Below, piece by piece: positions 18,160 to 26,295 of a DNA stretch of 38,684 nt. The notes beneath the pieces were generated by a model. The model saw nothing but the letters and a program-made list of their open reading frames with translations. It searched no databases and was not told the origin of the DNA. The first letter of the stretch is position 1. Each line of letters opens with the position of its first letter. Position numbers and translations under genes: made by a program. The stretch is from Truepera sp. (GTDB lineage: Bacteria; Deinococcota; Deinococci; Deinococcales; Trueperaceae): positions 2,668,971-2,707,654 of the forward strand of contig JAVSMU010000001.1 in NCBI GenBank assembly GCA_032027045.1, read 5' to 3'.

Positions 18160-19082
18160 GGGTGCTCGTGACCGGGGGCGCCGGCTTCATAGGCTCTCAC
18201 CTCGTGCGTGCCCTGCTGGACGGCGGCGACGAGGTCGTGGTCCTCGACGACCTCTCGACCGGAAAACGGGAGAACCTGCCCGCGTCCGAGCGTCTTACCC
18301 TGATCGTCGGCGACGTGGCCGACGGGGTAGCGGTGGCCCAGGCCCTTGCTGGGTGCGCGGCGTTCGCGCACCTCGCGGCGGTGGCCTCGGTGGAGCGCTC
18401 CGTGCGCGAGCCGCTCGTGACCCACCGCACCAACCTGCAAGGGAGCATCCAGCTCTTCGAGGAGGCGGCACGGCAGGGCGTGAGGCGCGGACTGTACGCG
18501 TCTTCTGCCGCGGTCTACGGCGATTCGGAGACGCTTCCGCTAGCGGAGGACTCCGAGCTTAGGCCCCTCACGCCATACGCCATCGACAAGCTTGCAGGCG
18601 AGTACTACCTCGCCCATTACCACCGTAGCGGCAAGTTGAACGCCACTGCGTTCAGGTTCTTCAACGTGTTCGGGCCGCGCCAAGACCCCTCGAGCCCCTA
18701 CTCGGGCGTCATCAGCATCTTCTTGGACCGAGCCGGCCGCGGCGCCCCCATAACGGTGTTCGGGGACGGTGAGCAGAGCCGTGACTTCGTTTACGTGGAC
18801 GACGTCGTGGCGGCGCTGCTGGCCGCGCTGGAGCTGCAGGGGGAGGCGGGCGAGATGCCCGTTTACAACGTGGGCAGGGGAGAGAGCGTGACGCTGAAGG
18901 CGCTACTGGAGGTGGTTGGCGGGCTGCCGGGCGTCACCGCGCCGCTGCAGGTGAACCACGCTCCGGCCCGCGAGGGCGACATCCGGCATTCCCTGGCGAA
19001 CCCCGACAAGTTGAAAGGCGCGCTCGGCTGGGCCCCGCGTACCTCGCTGGCAGAAGGTCTCTTGGCGATAGTCAGCGGCTGA
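18156..19082 (+). CDS. NAD-dependent epimerase/dehydratase (GalE/WbpP-like)
   Basis: Extended SDR of 308 residues starting MRVLVTGGAGFIGSHLVRALL. Further motifs: DDLSTGKRENLP, LAAVASVERS, catalytic YAIDKLAGEYY, and FFNVFGPRQDPSSPYSGVISIF, the last typical of UDP-HexNAc/UDP-glucose C4 epimerases such as WbpP and Gne. The TTG at 18156 is preferred: it overlaps the aldo/keto reductase stop (TTGA), has GGAG 8 nt upstream and gives the normal family N-terminus; GTG 18147 is the alternative. The 3' end, including the stop codon, lies in a 20-bp tandem repeat. Confidence 0.88.
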   Translation: MRVLVTGGAGFIGSHLVRALLDGGDEVVVLDDLSTGKRENLPASERLTLIVGDVADGVAVAQALAGCAAFAHLAAVASVERSVREPLVTHRTNLQGSIQLFEEAARQGVRRGLYASSAAVYGDSETLPLAEDSELRPLTPYAIDKLAGEYYLAHYHRSGKLNATAFRFFNVFGPRQDPSSPYSGVISIFLDRAGRGAPITVFGDGEQSRDFVYVDDVVAALLAALELQGEAGEMPVYNVGRGESVTLKALLEVVGGLPGVTAPLQVNHAPAREGDIRHSLANPDKLKGALGWAPRTSLAEGLLAIVSG

Positions 19083-19125
19083 GCGCGATGGTCAGCGGCA
19101 GAGGGCGATGGTCAGCGGCTGAGCG
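19065..19125. repeat. 20-bp tandem repeat (three copies) spanning the epimerase stop codon
   Basis: GCGAT(A/G)GTCAGCGGC(T/A)GAG recurs every 20 bp, starting in the last codons of the epimerase gene, so the C-terminal codons plus stop are duplicated downstream. The period is not a multiple of 3. The rest of the gap to 19263 shows nothing further. Confidence 0.8.
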
Positions 19126-19263
19126 GGCGCCCCTACGGACGAGGTCGTGAGTGCCTCAGGGAGCGGCTTCCGGACATGGCCTTGCCGCTGATCGCCCGCC
19201 GTTAGCCAATGCCCCCGGGAACCTCTTCCGTTTTCGAAGGCCCGAGCCCACAGGCCACCGATC

Positions 19264-20250
19264 TCAAGCCCCCGCCTCGTCGCCAACCACCAACCGCGGC
19301 GCGGCGTGCAGGTACTGGCTCACCCGGCGCTTGGCGGCTATGTCCTGGAACACGCGCTCGACCTGCTCGGCGCTCAGGCCCAACGCGCCTGCCACCACAT
19401 CGGCCCCGATACCGTGGTCGACGGCGTACAGGCACAGGTCCATCTCGTCGTACGGCAGCGAGAAGTAGAACTCCTCCTGGCTCTGCGGCATCGAATACGT
19501 GTCCGTGGTGGGCGGGCGGGAGCGGATCTCGGCGGGCACGCCCAGCGCCTCCGCCAGTTGGTAGACCTGTGACTTGTAGAGGTGGGCTATGGGCTTGATG
19601 TCCGCGGCGCCGTCGCCGTTCTTCACGAAGAAGCCCTGGTCGTACTCGAGCCTGTTCGGCGTCCCGAGCACGGCGAAGTTGAGCCTGTCGGCGTGATAGT
19701 ACTCGAGCATCTTGCGCGTGCGCTGCTTGAAGTTGGTGGCCGCAACGACCTGCAGGTACTCCTCGAGGGGCAGGCGCTCCTTCACGACCTTGCCGTCCGG
19801 CGCCTGGGCGACGACCGAGAAGATCCTGAAGGCGTCCGAGTCGACGACGCTGGGGAGAACGATCTTCGCCTTCCAGCCGGGGCCGTAATCCGGGATCACG
19901 CGCGCGAAGGCCTCGTCGCGGCGGCGGTAGCACCCGACGGCCTCCAGTATCGGAGTTATCACCTCGAGGACGGTCTCTATGCCGCTGCTCTTCGCTGCCA
20001 GGCGGCTGAGCATCAACGTATCGGGCGAGGAATCCGCCTCGGGCATGAGTACCCCCAGCACGTTGCCGGGGCCGAACGCCCTCGCCGCCAGGGCGGCCAC
20101 CACGCTCGAGTCGATGCCTCCCGACAGCCCGAGCACGCCCCCCTTACGCCGGAACGCCCTCACTTCGCGGCGCATGCCGGCGGCTATCTCCTCGATGGTG
20201 GCCTCGGGGTCTGCCAGCTTCAGGACCTGCGGGCCGAAGGCCTCGCTCAT
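19264..20250 (-). CDS. NadE-like N-type ATP pyrophosphatase (atypical NAD synthase family member)
   Basis: A 328-residue member of the NAD synthase superfamily. The PP-loop SGGIDSS (residues 43-49) adenylates a carboxylate using ATP before amidation. GTPNRLEYDQGFFVKNGDG and DIKPIAHLYKSQVYQLA match NadE, but the end of the active-site region reads RPPTTDTYSMPQSQEEFYF instead of the usual DLxDxRxDE-like segment. There is an extra stretch of about 50 residues (roughly 110-160) not found in short NadE enzymes, which are about 275 residues. No glutaminase domain is present. The ATG at 20250 has AGGTGG 8 nt upstream. It is the last gene of the AsnB-ligase-ACP-NadE unit, 12 nt after the ACP, suggesting amide formation on a carrier- or glycan-bound acid rather than NAD synthesis. 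True NadE function is not excluded. Confidence 0.8.
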   Translation of the reverse strand: MSEAFGPQVLKLADPEATIEEIAAGMRREVRAFRRKGGVLGLSGGIDSSVVAALAARAFGPGNVLGVLMPEADSSPDTLMLSRLAAKSSGIETVLEVITPILEAVGCYRRRDEAFARVIPDYGPGWKAKIVLPSVVDSDAFRIFSVVAQAPDGKVVKERLPLEEYLQVVAATNFKQRTRKMLEYYHADRLNFAVLGTPNRLEYDQGFFVKNGDGAADIKPIAHLYKSQVYQLAEALGVPAEIRSRPPTTDTYSMPQSQEEFYFSLPYDEMDLCLYAVDHGIGADVVAGALGLSAEQVERVFQDIAAKRRVSQYLHAAPRLVVGDEAGA

Positions 20251-20262
20251 GTGTGACACCAC

Positions 20263-20523
20263 CTATGCCAAGCGCCGGGAGACGTAACCGACGATGCGTG
20301 AGACGCTGTCGAGGTTCTCGGGCAACGTGTCCTCGTCGGGGATGCTCACTTCGAAGTGCTGCTCGATGAACATGATCAGTTCGAGTACGCCCATGGAATC
20401 GAGCACGCCGGCTTGGGTGAGGGACTCGTCCGCCTCGAGGCCGGCGCCGCCGTCATCGAGGATGAAGTTGTCGGCCAGGAACTGGCGAACGTCCTTGTCT
20501 ATCGTGGCCACGTCGGCTGCCAT
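20263..20523 (-). CDS. Stand-alone acyl carrier protein (accessory, polysaccharide locus)
   Basis: An 86-residue ACP distinct from the fab-operon one. The phosphopantetheine site is Ser43 in AGVLDSMGVLELIMFIEQHF; the LDSMG form is common in carrier proteins of secondary metabolism and exopolysaccharide loci, where fatty-acid ACPs have GADSLD. Residues after it (EVSIPDEDTLPENLDSV) form the usual helix III region. ATG 20523 has AAGGAG 10 nt upstream; a GTG at 20544 would extend it by 7 residues. It lies between an AMP-dependent acyl ligase and the NadE-like gene, which suggests the ligase charges it. Confidence 0.88.
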   Translation of the reverse strand: MAADVATIDKDVRQFLADNFILDDGGAGLEADESLTQAGVLDSMGVLELIMFIEQHFEVSIPDEDTLPENLDSVSRIVGYVSRRLA

Positions 20524-20586
20524 GCTGTCACTGCTCCTTGTCACGACCGAAGCTTCGCATACGAGCCTCAGCGGGTAAATAGGCTT

Positions 20587-22185
20587 TCACCGGCCCTCGG
20601 CGGCCGCTTCCTCCACCAGCGTCTTCTTGCGCACCTTGCCGGAAGCGGTCTTGGGTAGGTCGGGAACGAACCGCACGTCGCGGGGCACCATGAAGCCTTC
20701 CAGTCGCGCCATGGCCTCACGTTTGAACGCCTGCTCGGTGTAAGTGACCTCCGCGTGCAGTACGACGTATGCACGCACGGCCTGCCCAAGCAGCTCGTCG
20801 GTCACGCCGATGACTGCCACCTCGCGCACGCCGGGCACGGCGGCCAGCGCGTTCTCGACTTCCACCGGGCTGACCTTCTCGCCGCGGCTCTTGATGATGT
20901 CGTCGGAACGGCCCATGAAGTAGAGGAAGCCGTCCTCGTCGGTGCGGAAGAAGTCGTGGGTGCACAACACCCGTTCACCAGGGTACTTGCCGGGCTTGAG
21001 CATGTGGGCGGTCTCGGCGGGCAGGTTCCAGTAGCCCAGCATCACGTGCGGTCCCCTCACGTAGAGGGTGCCGGTGGTGCCGGCCGCCACGGGCAAACCG
21101 TCATCTCCCAGCAAGTAAGTCTCGGTCCCGGGGATGGCCTTACCCACCGACGACGGCTTGCTTAGCACCAGCTCGGGCTCGAGGTAGCAGACCCGCTTGC
21201 ACTCGGTGAGGCCGTACATCTTGTAGACGAGGGCGCCGGGGCTCATCTCCAGCAGGCCCGGCACGTAGTCGTCGGGCAGGTGCGCCGCCGTGTTCGTGAA
21301 GCGCCTCACGCTGGGCATGGAGACGGGCGAGTTCCGGTGGAGCGATAGCAGGGTGGCGAACACGGTGGGCACGCCCGGGAAGACGGTCACGCCCTCCTCC
21401 ACCACGCGCTTGACGATGGCTGCCGGGAAGGCGAACGTGCGCTCGAGCACGAGCGTGGCGCCCAGGTGCACCGCCATGAGGGCCTGGTAGAGGCCGTAGT
21501 CGAAGGCCAGGGGCAGCAGGTTCAGTATCCGGTCCGAGGCGTCGAGCCGCAGGTACTCGACGAGGCTCCCCTGGGCGAACACCATGTTCTGGTGGCTCAG
21601 CATGACGCCCTTGGGGTTGCCGGTGCTGCCCGAGGTGTAGACGAGCGCGGCGAGGTCCAACGGGATAGTCCCCGCCGCGGCCACGTCCGTGCTCGTCGCC
21701 GCTGCGAGGCTCATCTCAGCGAAGGCCGGAGCCGCGCCGGCCGCGGTAGTCACGCCACCGACGGCCTCGTCGGCATGTACGAGCGCCTCGAGGCTCGGGA
21801 GGGCGGTCGCCTCGTTGGTCATGAGATCAGCCACCATGCGCGCGAGGCGTCCCTGGCTTAGAACGGCCGCCGCACCCGAGTCGGCCAGCACGTAATGCAG
21901 CTTGTCTTCCTTCGTCTGGGGGTTGACCACGATGAACGCAGCGCCCGCAAACAGCGCGCCGTAGATGCCCACCACCGTGGCGACGGAGTTCTCCAAGAAG
22001 ATAGCCACGCGGTCTCCGCGCTTCACGCCGACGCTTTGAATCAGGGCCGCGAAGCGCAGGGCTCGCGCTTGCAGTTCGGCGTACGTCACGCGCTCGTCCG
22101 CAGTGATCACGGCGACCTTGTCTTGGTACTTGGCCGCGCTCAGCGTCAGGCTGTCATGCAGCAGCCTTGGGTACCTCGGTAGCAT
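20587..22185 (-). CDS. AMP-dependent acyl-CoA/acyl-ACP ligase
   Basis: ANL-superfamily adenylating enzyme, 532 residues, activating a carboxylic acid as acyl-AMP and passing it to a thiol. The P-loop-like YTSGSTGNPKGVMLSH spans residues 183-198, GLTE follows as MYGLTECKR, then the hinge region FYMGRSDDIIKSRGEKVSP, and the catalytic Lys near the C-terminus (KTASGKVRKKTL, Lys517). Substrate residues cannot be read off. The ATG at 22185 has a GGAAGGG-type Shine-Dalgarno upstream. It lies 63 bp before the accessory ACP, which is its likely acceptor; related ligase-ACP pairs occur in exosortase-associated exopolysaccharide loci, though no exosortase is seen here. Confidence 0.9.
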   Translation of the reverse strand: MLPRYPRLLHDSLTLSAAKYQDKVAVITADERVTYAELQARALRFAALIQSVGVKRGDRVAIFLENSVATVVGIYGALFAGAAFIVVNPQTKEDKLHYVLADSGAAAVLSQGRLARMVADLMTNEATALPSLEALVHADEAVGGVTTAAGAAPAFAEMSLAAATSTDVAAAGTIPLDLAALVYTSGSTGNPKGVMLSHQNMVFAQGSLVEYLRLDASDRILNLLPLAFDYGLYQALMAVHLGATLVLERTFAFPAAIVKRVVEEGVTVFPGVPTVFATLLSLHRNSPVSMPSVRRFTNTAAHLPDDYVPGLLEMSPGALVYKMYGLTECKRVCYLEPELVLSKPSSVGKAIPGTETYLLGDDGLPVAAGTTGTLYVRGPHVMLGYWNLPAETAHMLKPGKYPGERVLCTHDFFRTDEDGFLYFMGRSDDIIKSRGEKVSPVEVENALAAVPGVREVAVIGVTDELLGQAVRAYVVLHAEVTYTEQAFKREAMARLEGFMVPRDVRFVPDLPKTASGKVRKKTLVEEAAAEGR

Positions 22186-22262
22186 CCAACCCGCCCTTCC
22201 GTTCGACGTGAACCCCACCTCGCCGGCGGCCGCTCACGCCCAAGAAGTCTATCCGCGGGGCC

Positions 22263-24266
22263 TCACGGCACACTTACTCCGCCGCCCCGGAGGACTTCCT
22301 TGCCCACCACTTCGCGGGTAGCGACCGCGGCCGGGGCGAGCGTCGGGTTGGTGATGAACTGCTCGTCGAGGAGCATCGTCGACAGCACCCCGACCAATCC
22401 CATCTCGTCGCTCTCGCTGAAGCCCACGTCGGCGTAGCGCACGGCCTTCTCGGCCAGCCTGGCGACATTTGCGGGGTTGAACAACCCGCTGGCCTCCACG
22501 CGCTTAGGCGCGAGTAGCTCCGCCACGTAGGCGGGCGCCCCTTCGCCGAAGAAGGCTCCTAGAATCGGCGCTCTGTACGGGCGCTTGGGGCGCCTGTTGA
22601 TCTCGTCGGGCAGGACCTTGGCCAGCGACTTGCGCAGCAGATACTTCTCACGTATGTCGCGAAGGCGCAGGCGTTCGGGCAACGAAGCGGCGAACTCGAC
22701 CACGTTCATGTCGAGGAACGGGAACCGTCCCTCCACCGAGTTGGCCATGAGCATGCGGTCGCCCTGCGAGTGGAGGAGGAAGCCCGTGAGGAAAGTAGCT
22801 ATCTCGAGGTACTGGGCCTGGCCCAGGGGCCCCATGCTCGCGAACTCCGGCGGCAGGCGGTCTATTACGCGCTCCTCCGGGTCGCCCACCGTAGTCCTGG
22901 TGGCGAGTGTGTCCGCGCTGAGAAAGCGCAGGTTGCGTGCCGTGGTCCGGAAACGCGGCCGGTGGCTGTAGAGCGGGTCGTCCAGTTCGAGCATGCCGGC
23001 CTTGAAGAACTCGGCCATGAACCCGCCGCCGCGCTGCAGGTCGCGCGAGAGGTAGGGGTAGAGCTTGCCGAGCAGCCTGGGGCGCAACGTGGAACCGGGC
23101 TGCCGCGCCCAGAAGCGCCGCACCATGGCCTCCTGGAAGATGTTGTAGCCGCCGAAGAGCTCGTCCGCGCCCTCGCCCGTGAGCACGACCTTGAAGCCGG
23201 CGCTGCGCACGAAGCGCGAGAGCAGCAGGAGCGGGCCGGGTGCCGTTCGGAGCATGGGTTTCTCGGCGTGGAGGATGACTTCCGGCAGCACGGCGGCCAC
23301 GTCGGCGTCGGAGACCACTATGCGCCGCAGGTTCACACCAAGCTCGGCCGCCATGCGGTCCTGGTAGGGCGACTCGTCGAAGCGCGGGTCCTCGAAAGCA
23401 ACGCTGAAGGCCTCCAGCGGACCGCGGGTGTGACGGCGCGCCAGCGCGGTGGTGGCGCTGGAGTCCAGACCGCCACTCAAGTAAACGCCCACGGGCACGT
23501 CGGCGCGGAGCCTTATCCTCGTGGCGTCGTCCAGCACGCCGAGCAGCTCCTCTTGCAGCTCCTCCATGGGCGCCGAGCGGGTGCCCTCGCGCGGGCCGAA
23601 GCGGATGTCCCACCAGCGCACCGCCTCTTCGGCGCCACGGGGCCCAACCCAGAGGAAGTGACCGGCGGGCAACTCACGCACGCCCACGAACGCGCTGCGG
23701 TCGGGCTGAACCGCCCAGATGGTGAACGTCTCGACCAGCGCGAACGGATCGATGCGCCGTTCGGCGCGAGGGTGCCGCAACAGGGCCTTGGCCTCGGAGG
23801 CGAACACGAAGTCGCCCCCGTAGTCGGCGAGGAACAGAGGCCTGATCCCGAAGCGGTCGCGGGCCAGGAACAAGCGCTTGGTCTCCCTGTCGTAAACGGC
23901 CAGTGCGAACTCACCGTTCAGCTTGTCGAGGAACCCAGGACCCCACTCTTCGAAGGCGTGGACCAAGACCTCAGTATCCGAGCGCGTGCGGAAGCGGTGC
24001 CCGAGCTGCTCGAGCTCCGCCATGAGTTCGGGGTAGTTGTAGATCTCACCGTTCTGCATTCCCCAGTAGCGACCGTCCTCGTTCGAGAGGGGTTGGTCGC
24101 CGCCTGACAGGTCGATGATGGACAGTCGGGTGTTGACCATGCCGAAGGGTCCGTCGAGGTAGAGGCCGACACCGTCCGGTCCGCGGTGCGCCAGCTCGCC
24201 GGCCATGGCCAGCAGCAGGTCGCGCTCAGACCGTTGGCTCGTGTAAATGCCGGCGATTCCACACAT
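22263..24266 (-). CDS. AsnB-type glutamine amidotransferase/asparagine synthase homologue 1
   Basis: A 667-residue two-domain protein. The N-terminal class II glutaminase begins MCGIAGIYTSQ with the nucleophile Cys2 and contains ELAHRGPDGVG and MQNGEIYNYPEL. The synthetase domain has the intact PP-loop VYLSGGLDSSATTALA and VLTGEGADELFGGYNIF. Glutamine-derived ammonia would be passed to an acyl-AMP intermediate. Its place as first gene of a unit with an acyl ligase, ACP and a NadE-like enzyme, inside a polysaccharide locus, argues for amidation of a glycan or acyl substituent rather than free asparagine synthesis. ATG 24266 is chosen since Cys must follow Met; AGGA is only 3 nt upstream, so a GTG at 24281 is sometimes an automatic choice. 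Confidence 0.9.
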   Translation of the reverse strand: MCGIAGIYTSQRSERDLLLAMAGELAHRGPDGVGLYLDGPFGMVNTRLSIIDLSGGDQPLSNEDGRYWGMQNGEIYNYPELMAELEQLGHRFRTRSDTEVLVHAFEEWGPGFLDKLNGEFALAVYDRETKRLFLARDRFGIRPLFLADYGGDFVFASEAKALLRHPRAERRIDPFALVETFTIWAVQPDRSAFVGVRELPAGHFLWVGPRGAEEAVRWWDIRFGPREGTRSAPMEELQEELLGVLDDATRIRLRADVPVGVYLSGGLDSSATTALARRHTRGPLEAFSVAFEDPRFDESPYQDRMAAELGVNLRRIVVSDADVAAVLPEVILHAEKPMLRTAPGPLLLLSRFVRSAGFKVVLTGEGADELFGGYNIFQEAMVRRFWARQPGSTLRPRLLGKLYPYLSRDLQRGGGFMAEFFKAGMLELDDPLYSHRPRFRTTARNLRFLSADTLATRTTVGDPEERVIDRLPPEFASMGPLGQAQYLEIATFLTGFLLHSQGDRMLMANSVEGRFPFLDMNVVEFAASLPERLRLRDIREKYLLRKSLAKVLPDEINRRPKRPYRAPILGAFFGEGAPAYVAELLAPKRVEASGLFNPANVARLAEKAVRYADVGFSESDEMGLVGVLSTMLLDEQFITNPTLAPAAVATREVVGKEVLRGGGVSVP

Positions 24267-24324
24267 GTGTCCTGCGATCACTCCTCGGCAATAAGGTCAT
24301 GAGAGCCGTCAAGGCCTCGGGCGG

Positions 24325-24330
24325 AGTATA
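24325..24330 (-). promoter_or_regulatory. Possible -10 element for the asnB1-ligase-ACP-nadE unit
   Basis: TATACT on the minus strand in the 169-bp divergent gap would start transcription roughly 50 nt before asnB1. No good -35 is seen at 16-18 nt. Confidence 0.3.
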
Positions 24331-24421
24331 CGGCCCCCCGGCACGCGGCGGCCGGTTGGTCAGCCAGCACGGCGCTGGGTCAGGTGTGCAACACCGCGGA
24401 TCGTTCTCCGCTAGGTTCAGG

Positions 24422-24427
24422 TATCTT
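24422..24427 (+). promoter_or_regulatory. -10 element of a putative leaderless promoter for asnB2
   Basis: TATCTT ends 8 nt before the ATG at 24436, and no Shine-Dalgarno is present between them. The -35 region is not recognisable. Confidence 0.45.
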
Positions 24428-24435
24428 GGCAACCT

Positions 24436-26295
24436 ATGTGTGGAATCAGCGGCGCGTGGCAAGCTCATGAACCAGGGATGAGGGAAGCCCTGATGGAGTC
24501 GCTTACCGCGATGATTCACCGGGGCCCCGACGCCGAGGGGATGCATATCGAGCCGGGTGTGGCCCTCGGTATCCGCCGCCTCGCCATTATCGATGTTGCA
24601 AGCGGCCAGCAGCCCATCTGGAACGAGACCAACGACGTTGGCGTCGTGTTCAACGGCGAGATCTACAACTACGTCGAGCTGTTGCAGGAGTGCCGAGATA
24701 GGGGTCACTCGGTTAGGACACGGTCGGACACCGAGGCCATCGTCCACCTGTACGAGGAGGACCCGGAAGGCTTCGTAGGGCGCCTCCGTGGGATGTTCGC
24801 CATCGCCATCTTCGACAGGCGCCGGCAACGGCTCGTTCTCGCGCGCGACCGCTTCGGGAAGAAACCTCTCCACTACGCGCTTACGCCAGGCAACGGACTG
24901 CTCTTCGCCTCAGAGCTGAAGGGGCTGCTCCCTCTGTTGAGGTCACAAGGTCTGCGGCCGGAGATCGACCCGCAGGCGATCTACGACTTCCTCTCACTTG
25001 GTTCCATCCCCCAGCCATCGACCGTCTACGCGGGTGTCGCAGCGGTTCCGCCTGGCCACCTCCTCATCGCAGATCGCGACGGCCATAAGCTGAAGTCCTA
25101 CTGGCAGCCGGTGTTCGGACCCAAGTTCAGTGGCACTTACGAAGAAGCACAAGCGGCCGTGCGTCGGCAGATAGAGGATGCGGTGCGCATACGGCTCCGC
25201 AGCGATGTGCCCCTCGGTTGCTTTCTCTCCGCCGGAGTCGACAGCAGCATCGTCACTTATGAAGCAGCCAAGCTCGTCGGTGACCAGCTCCAGACCTTCA
25301 CGGTGAGTTCCGAGGACCCGGACCTCGATGAGTCGGGCGTCGCAAGCCGCACAGCCAAGCAGCTTGGGGTGAATAACACCGTCTTACATCTCGACATCGA
25401 CCCGGTCCGCGACCTCGGCATCCTCGTCAAGGCGTACGACCAGCCGTTCGCCGACGCAAGCGCCATTCCGAGCCTGGAAGTATCACGCGCGGCGCGTGAG
25501 CAAGTGACCGTCGTGCTCAACGGGGATGGTGGAGACGAGCTCTTTGGAGGTTATCGGCGCCATGTGGCAATCGAGACCATGGCCGGTTTCGCTTGGCTCC
25601 CGCGCCCGCTCACCGCCGGTCTTTCCGCCCTCTTGGCACCGGAAAAGCGGTCCCGGCGTTCGCCGTTAGGACTGGTGGGGCGGATGCTCCGGGGCCTTGC
25701 GCTCCCACCCGAGGAGCGCTATCTCGTGTTCACGTCGGACATGCTGCTGGACGCCGACAAGCGCGAGACCTGGCATGGCGAGGCGCGAGCCACCGAGAAC
25801 CTCGTTCTCGACAAACTAGACCGCCACCTCGGCGCCCTCGACATGCAAACGAACGCCGAGCTCCACCTGAACCTCCTAAGTAGCTTGCTGGTGAAGATGG
25901 ATATAGCTACCTCAGCGAACTCGCTCGAAGGCCGGTCTCCTCTCCTCGACAACGAGCTCGCAGACTTCGTTTTCACCCTGCCGCCCAACTTCCGTGTTAG
26001 GAATCGCCGTCCGAAGGCCATACTTCGTGACGCGTACGCAGACGTCCTCTCCCAGGAAGTGGTCCGGGGCAAGAAGCGCGGGTTCGAGGTGCCACTGGCC
26101 AACTGGTTAGAAGGTTCCTGGCGTCAGCTCCTCAATGACACTCTTGGCGCTAGTGACGCCCGCACACTGGGCTTTGTCGACAGGTCGCTCATTCTGCGAG
26201 TGCTCGACCCGAACTCCTTCGGCGACCGCAACAAGGCCTACATCAGTTATGCGTTTCTGGTGCTCGAGTTATGGCTCAGGAACGTGAAGCCATGA
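24436..26295 (+). CDS. AsnB-type glutamine amidotransferase/asparagine synthase homologue 2
   Basis: A 619-residue homologue of the divergent asnB1 but clearly different. Cys2 (MCGISGAW) and the glutaminase motifs MIHRGPDAEG and FNGEIYNYVEL are intact. The PP-loop reads CFLSAGVDSSIV (residues 262-273), with Ala for the first Gly of the usual SGGxDSS. The downstream LNGDGGDELFGGYRRH and SLEGRSPLLDNELADF are conserved, and the C-terminus KKRGFEVPLANWLEGSWR is as in AsnB proteins of exopolysaccharide loci. It overlaps the next glycosyltransferase (ATGA), so it is probably part of glycan assembly, for example amidating a uronic acid. Activity with the altered loop is untested. Confidence 0.9.
   Translation: MCGISGAWQAHEPGMREALMESLTAMIHRGPDAEGMHIEPGVALGIRRLAIIDVASGQQPIWNETNDVGVVFNGEIYNYVELLQECRDRGHSVRTRSDTEAIVHLYEEDPEGFVGRLRGMFAIAIFDRRRQRLVLARDRFGKKPLHYALTPGNGLLFASELKGLLPLLRSQGLRPEIDPQAIYDFLSLGSIPQPSTVYAGVAAVPPGHLLIADRDGHKLKSYWQPVFGPKFSGTYEEAQAAVRRQIEDAVRIRLRSDVPLGCFLSAGVDSSIVTYEAAKLVGDQLQTFTVSSEDPDLDESGVASRTAKQLGVNNTVLHLDIDPVRDLGILVKAYDQPFADASAIPSLEVSRAAREQVTVVLNGDGGDELFGGYRRHVAIETMAGFAWLPRPLTAGLSALLAPEKRSRRSPLGLVGRMLRGLALPPEERYLVFTSDMLLDADKRETWHGEARATENLVLDKLDRHLGALDMQTNAELHLNLLSSLLVKMDIATSANSLEGRSPLLDNELADFVFTLPPNFRVRNRRPKAILRDAYADVLSQEVVRGKKRGFEVPLANWLEGSWRQLLNDTLGASDARTLGFVDRSLILRVLDPNSFGDRNKAYISYAFLVLELWLRNVKP

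Noticed and set aside
19264-20250. Calling this gene plain nadE
   Set aside because: PP-loop and NadE blocks are present but the active-site tail and length differ and the context is a glycan locus, so I kept a family-level name.
22770-24107. 445-codon plus-strand frame opposite asnB1
   Set aside because: Antisense shadow without recognisable domains.
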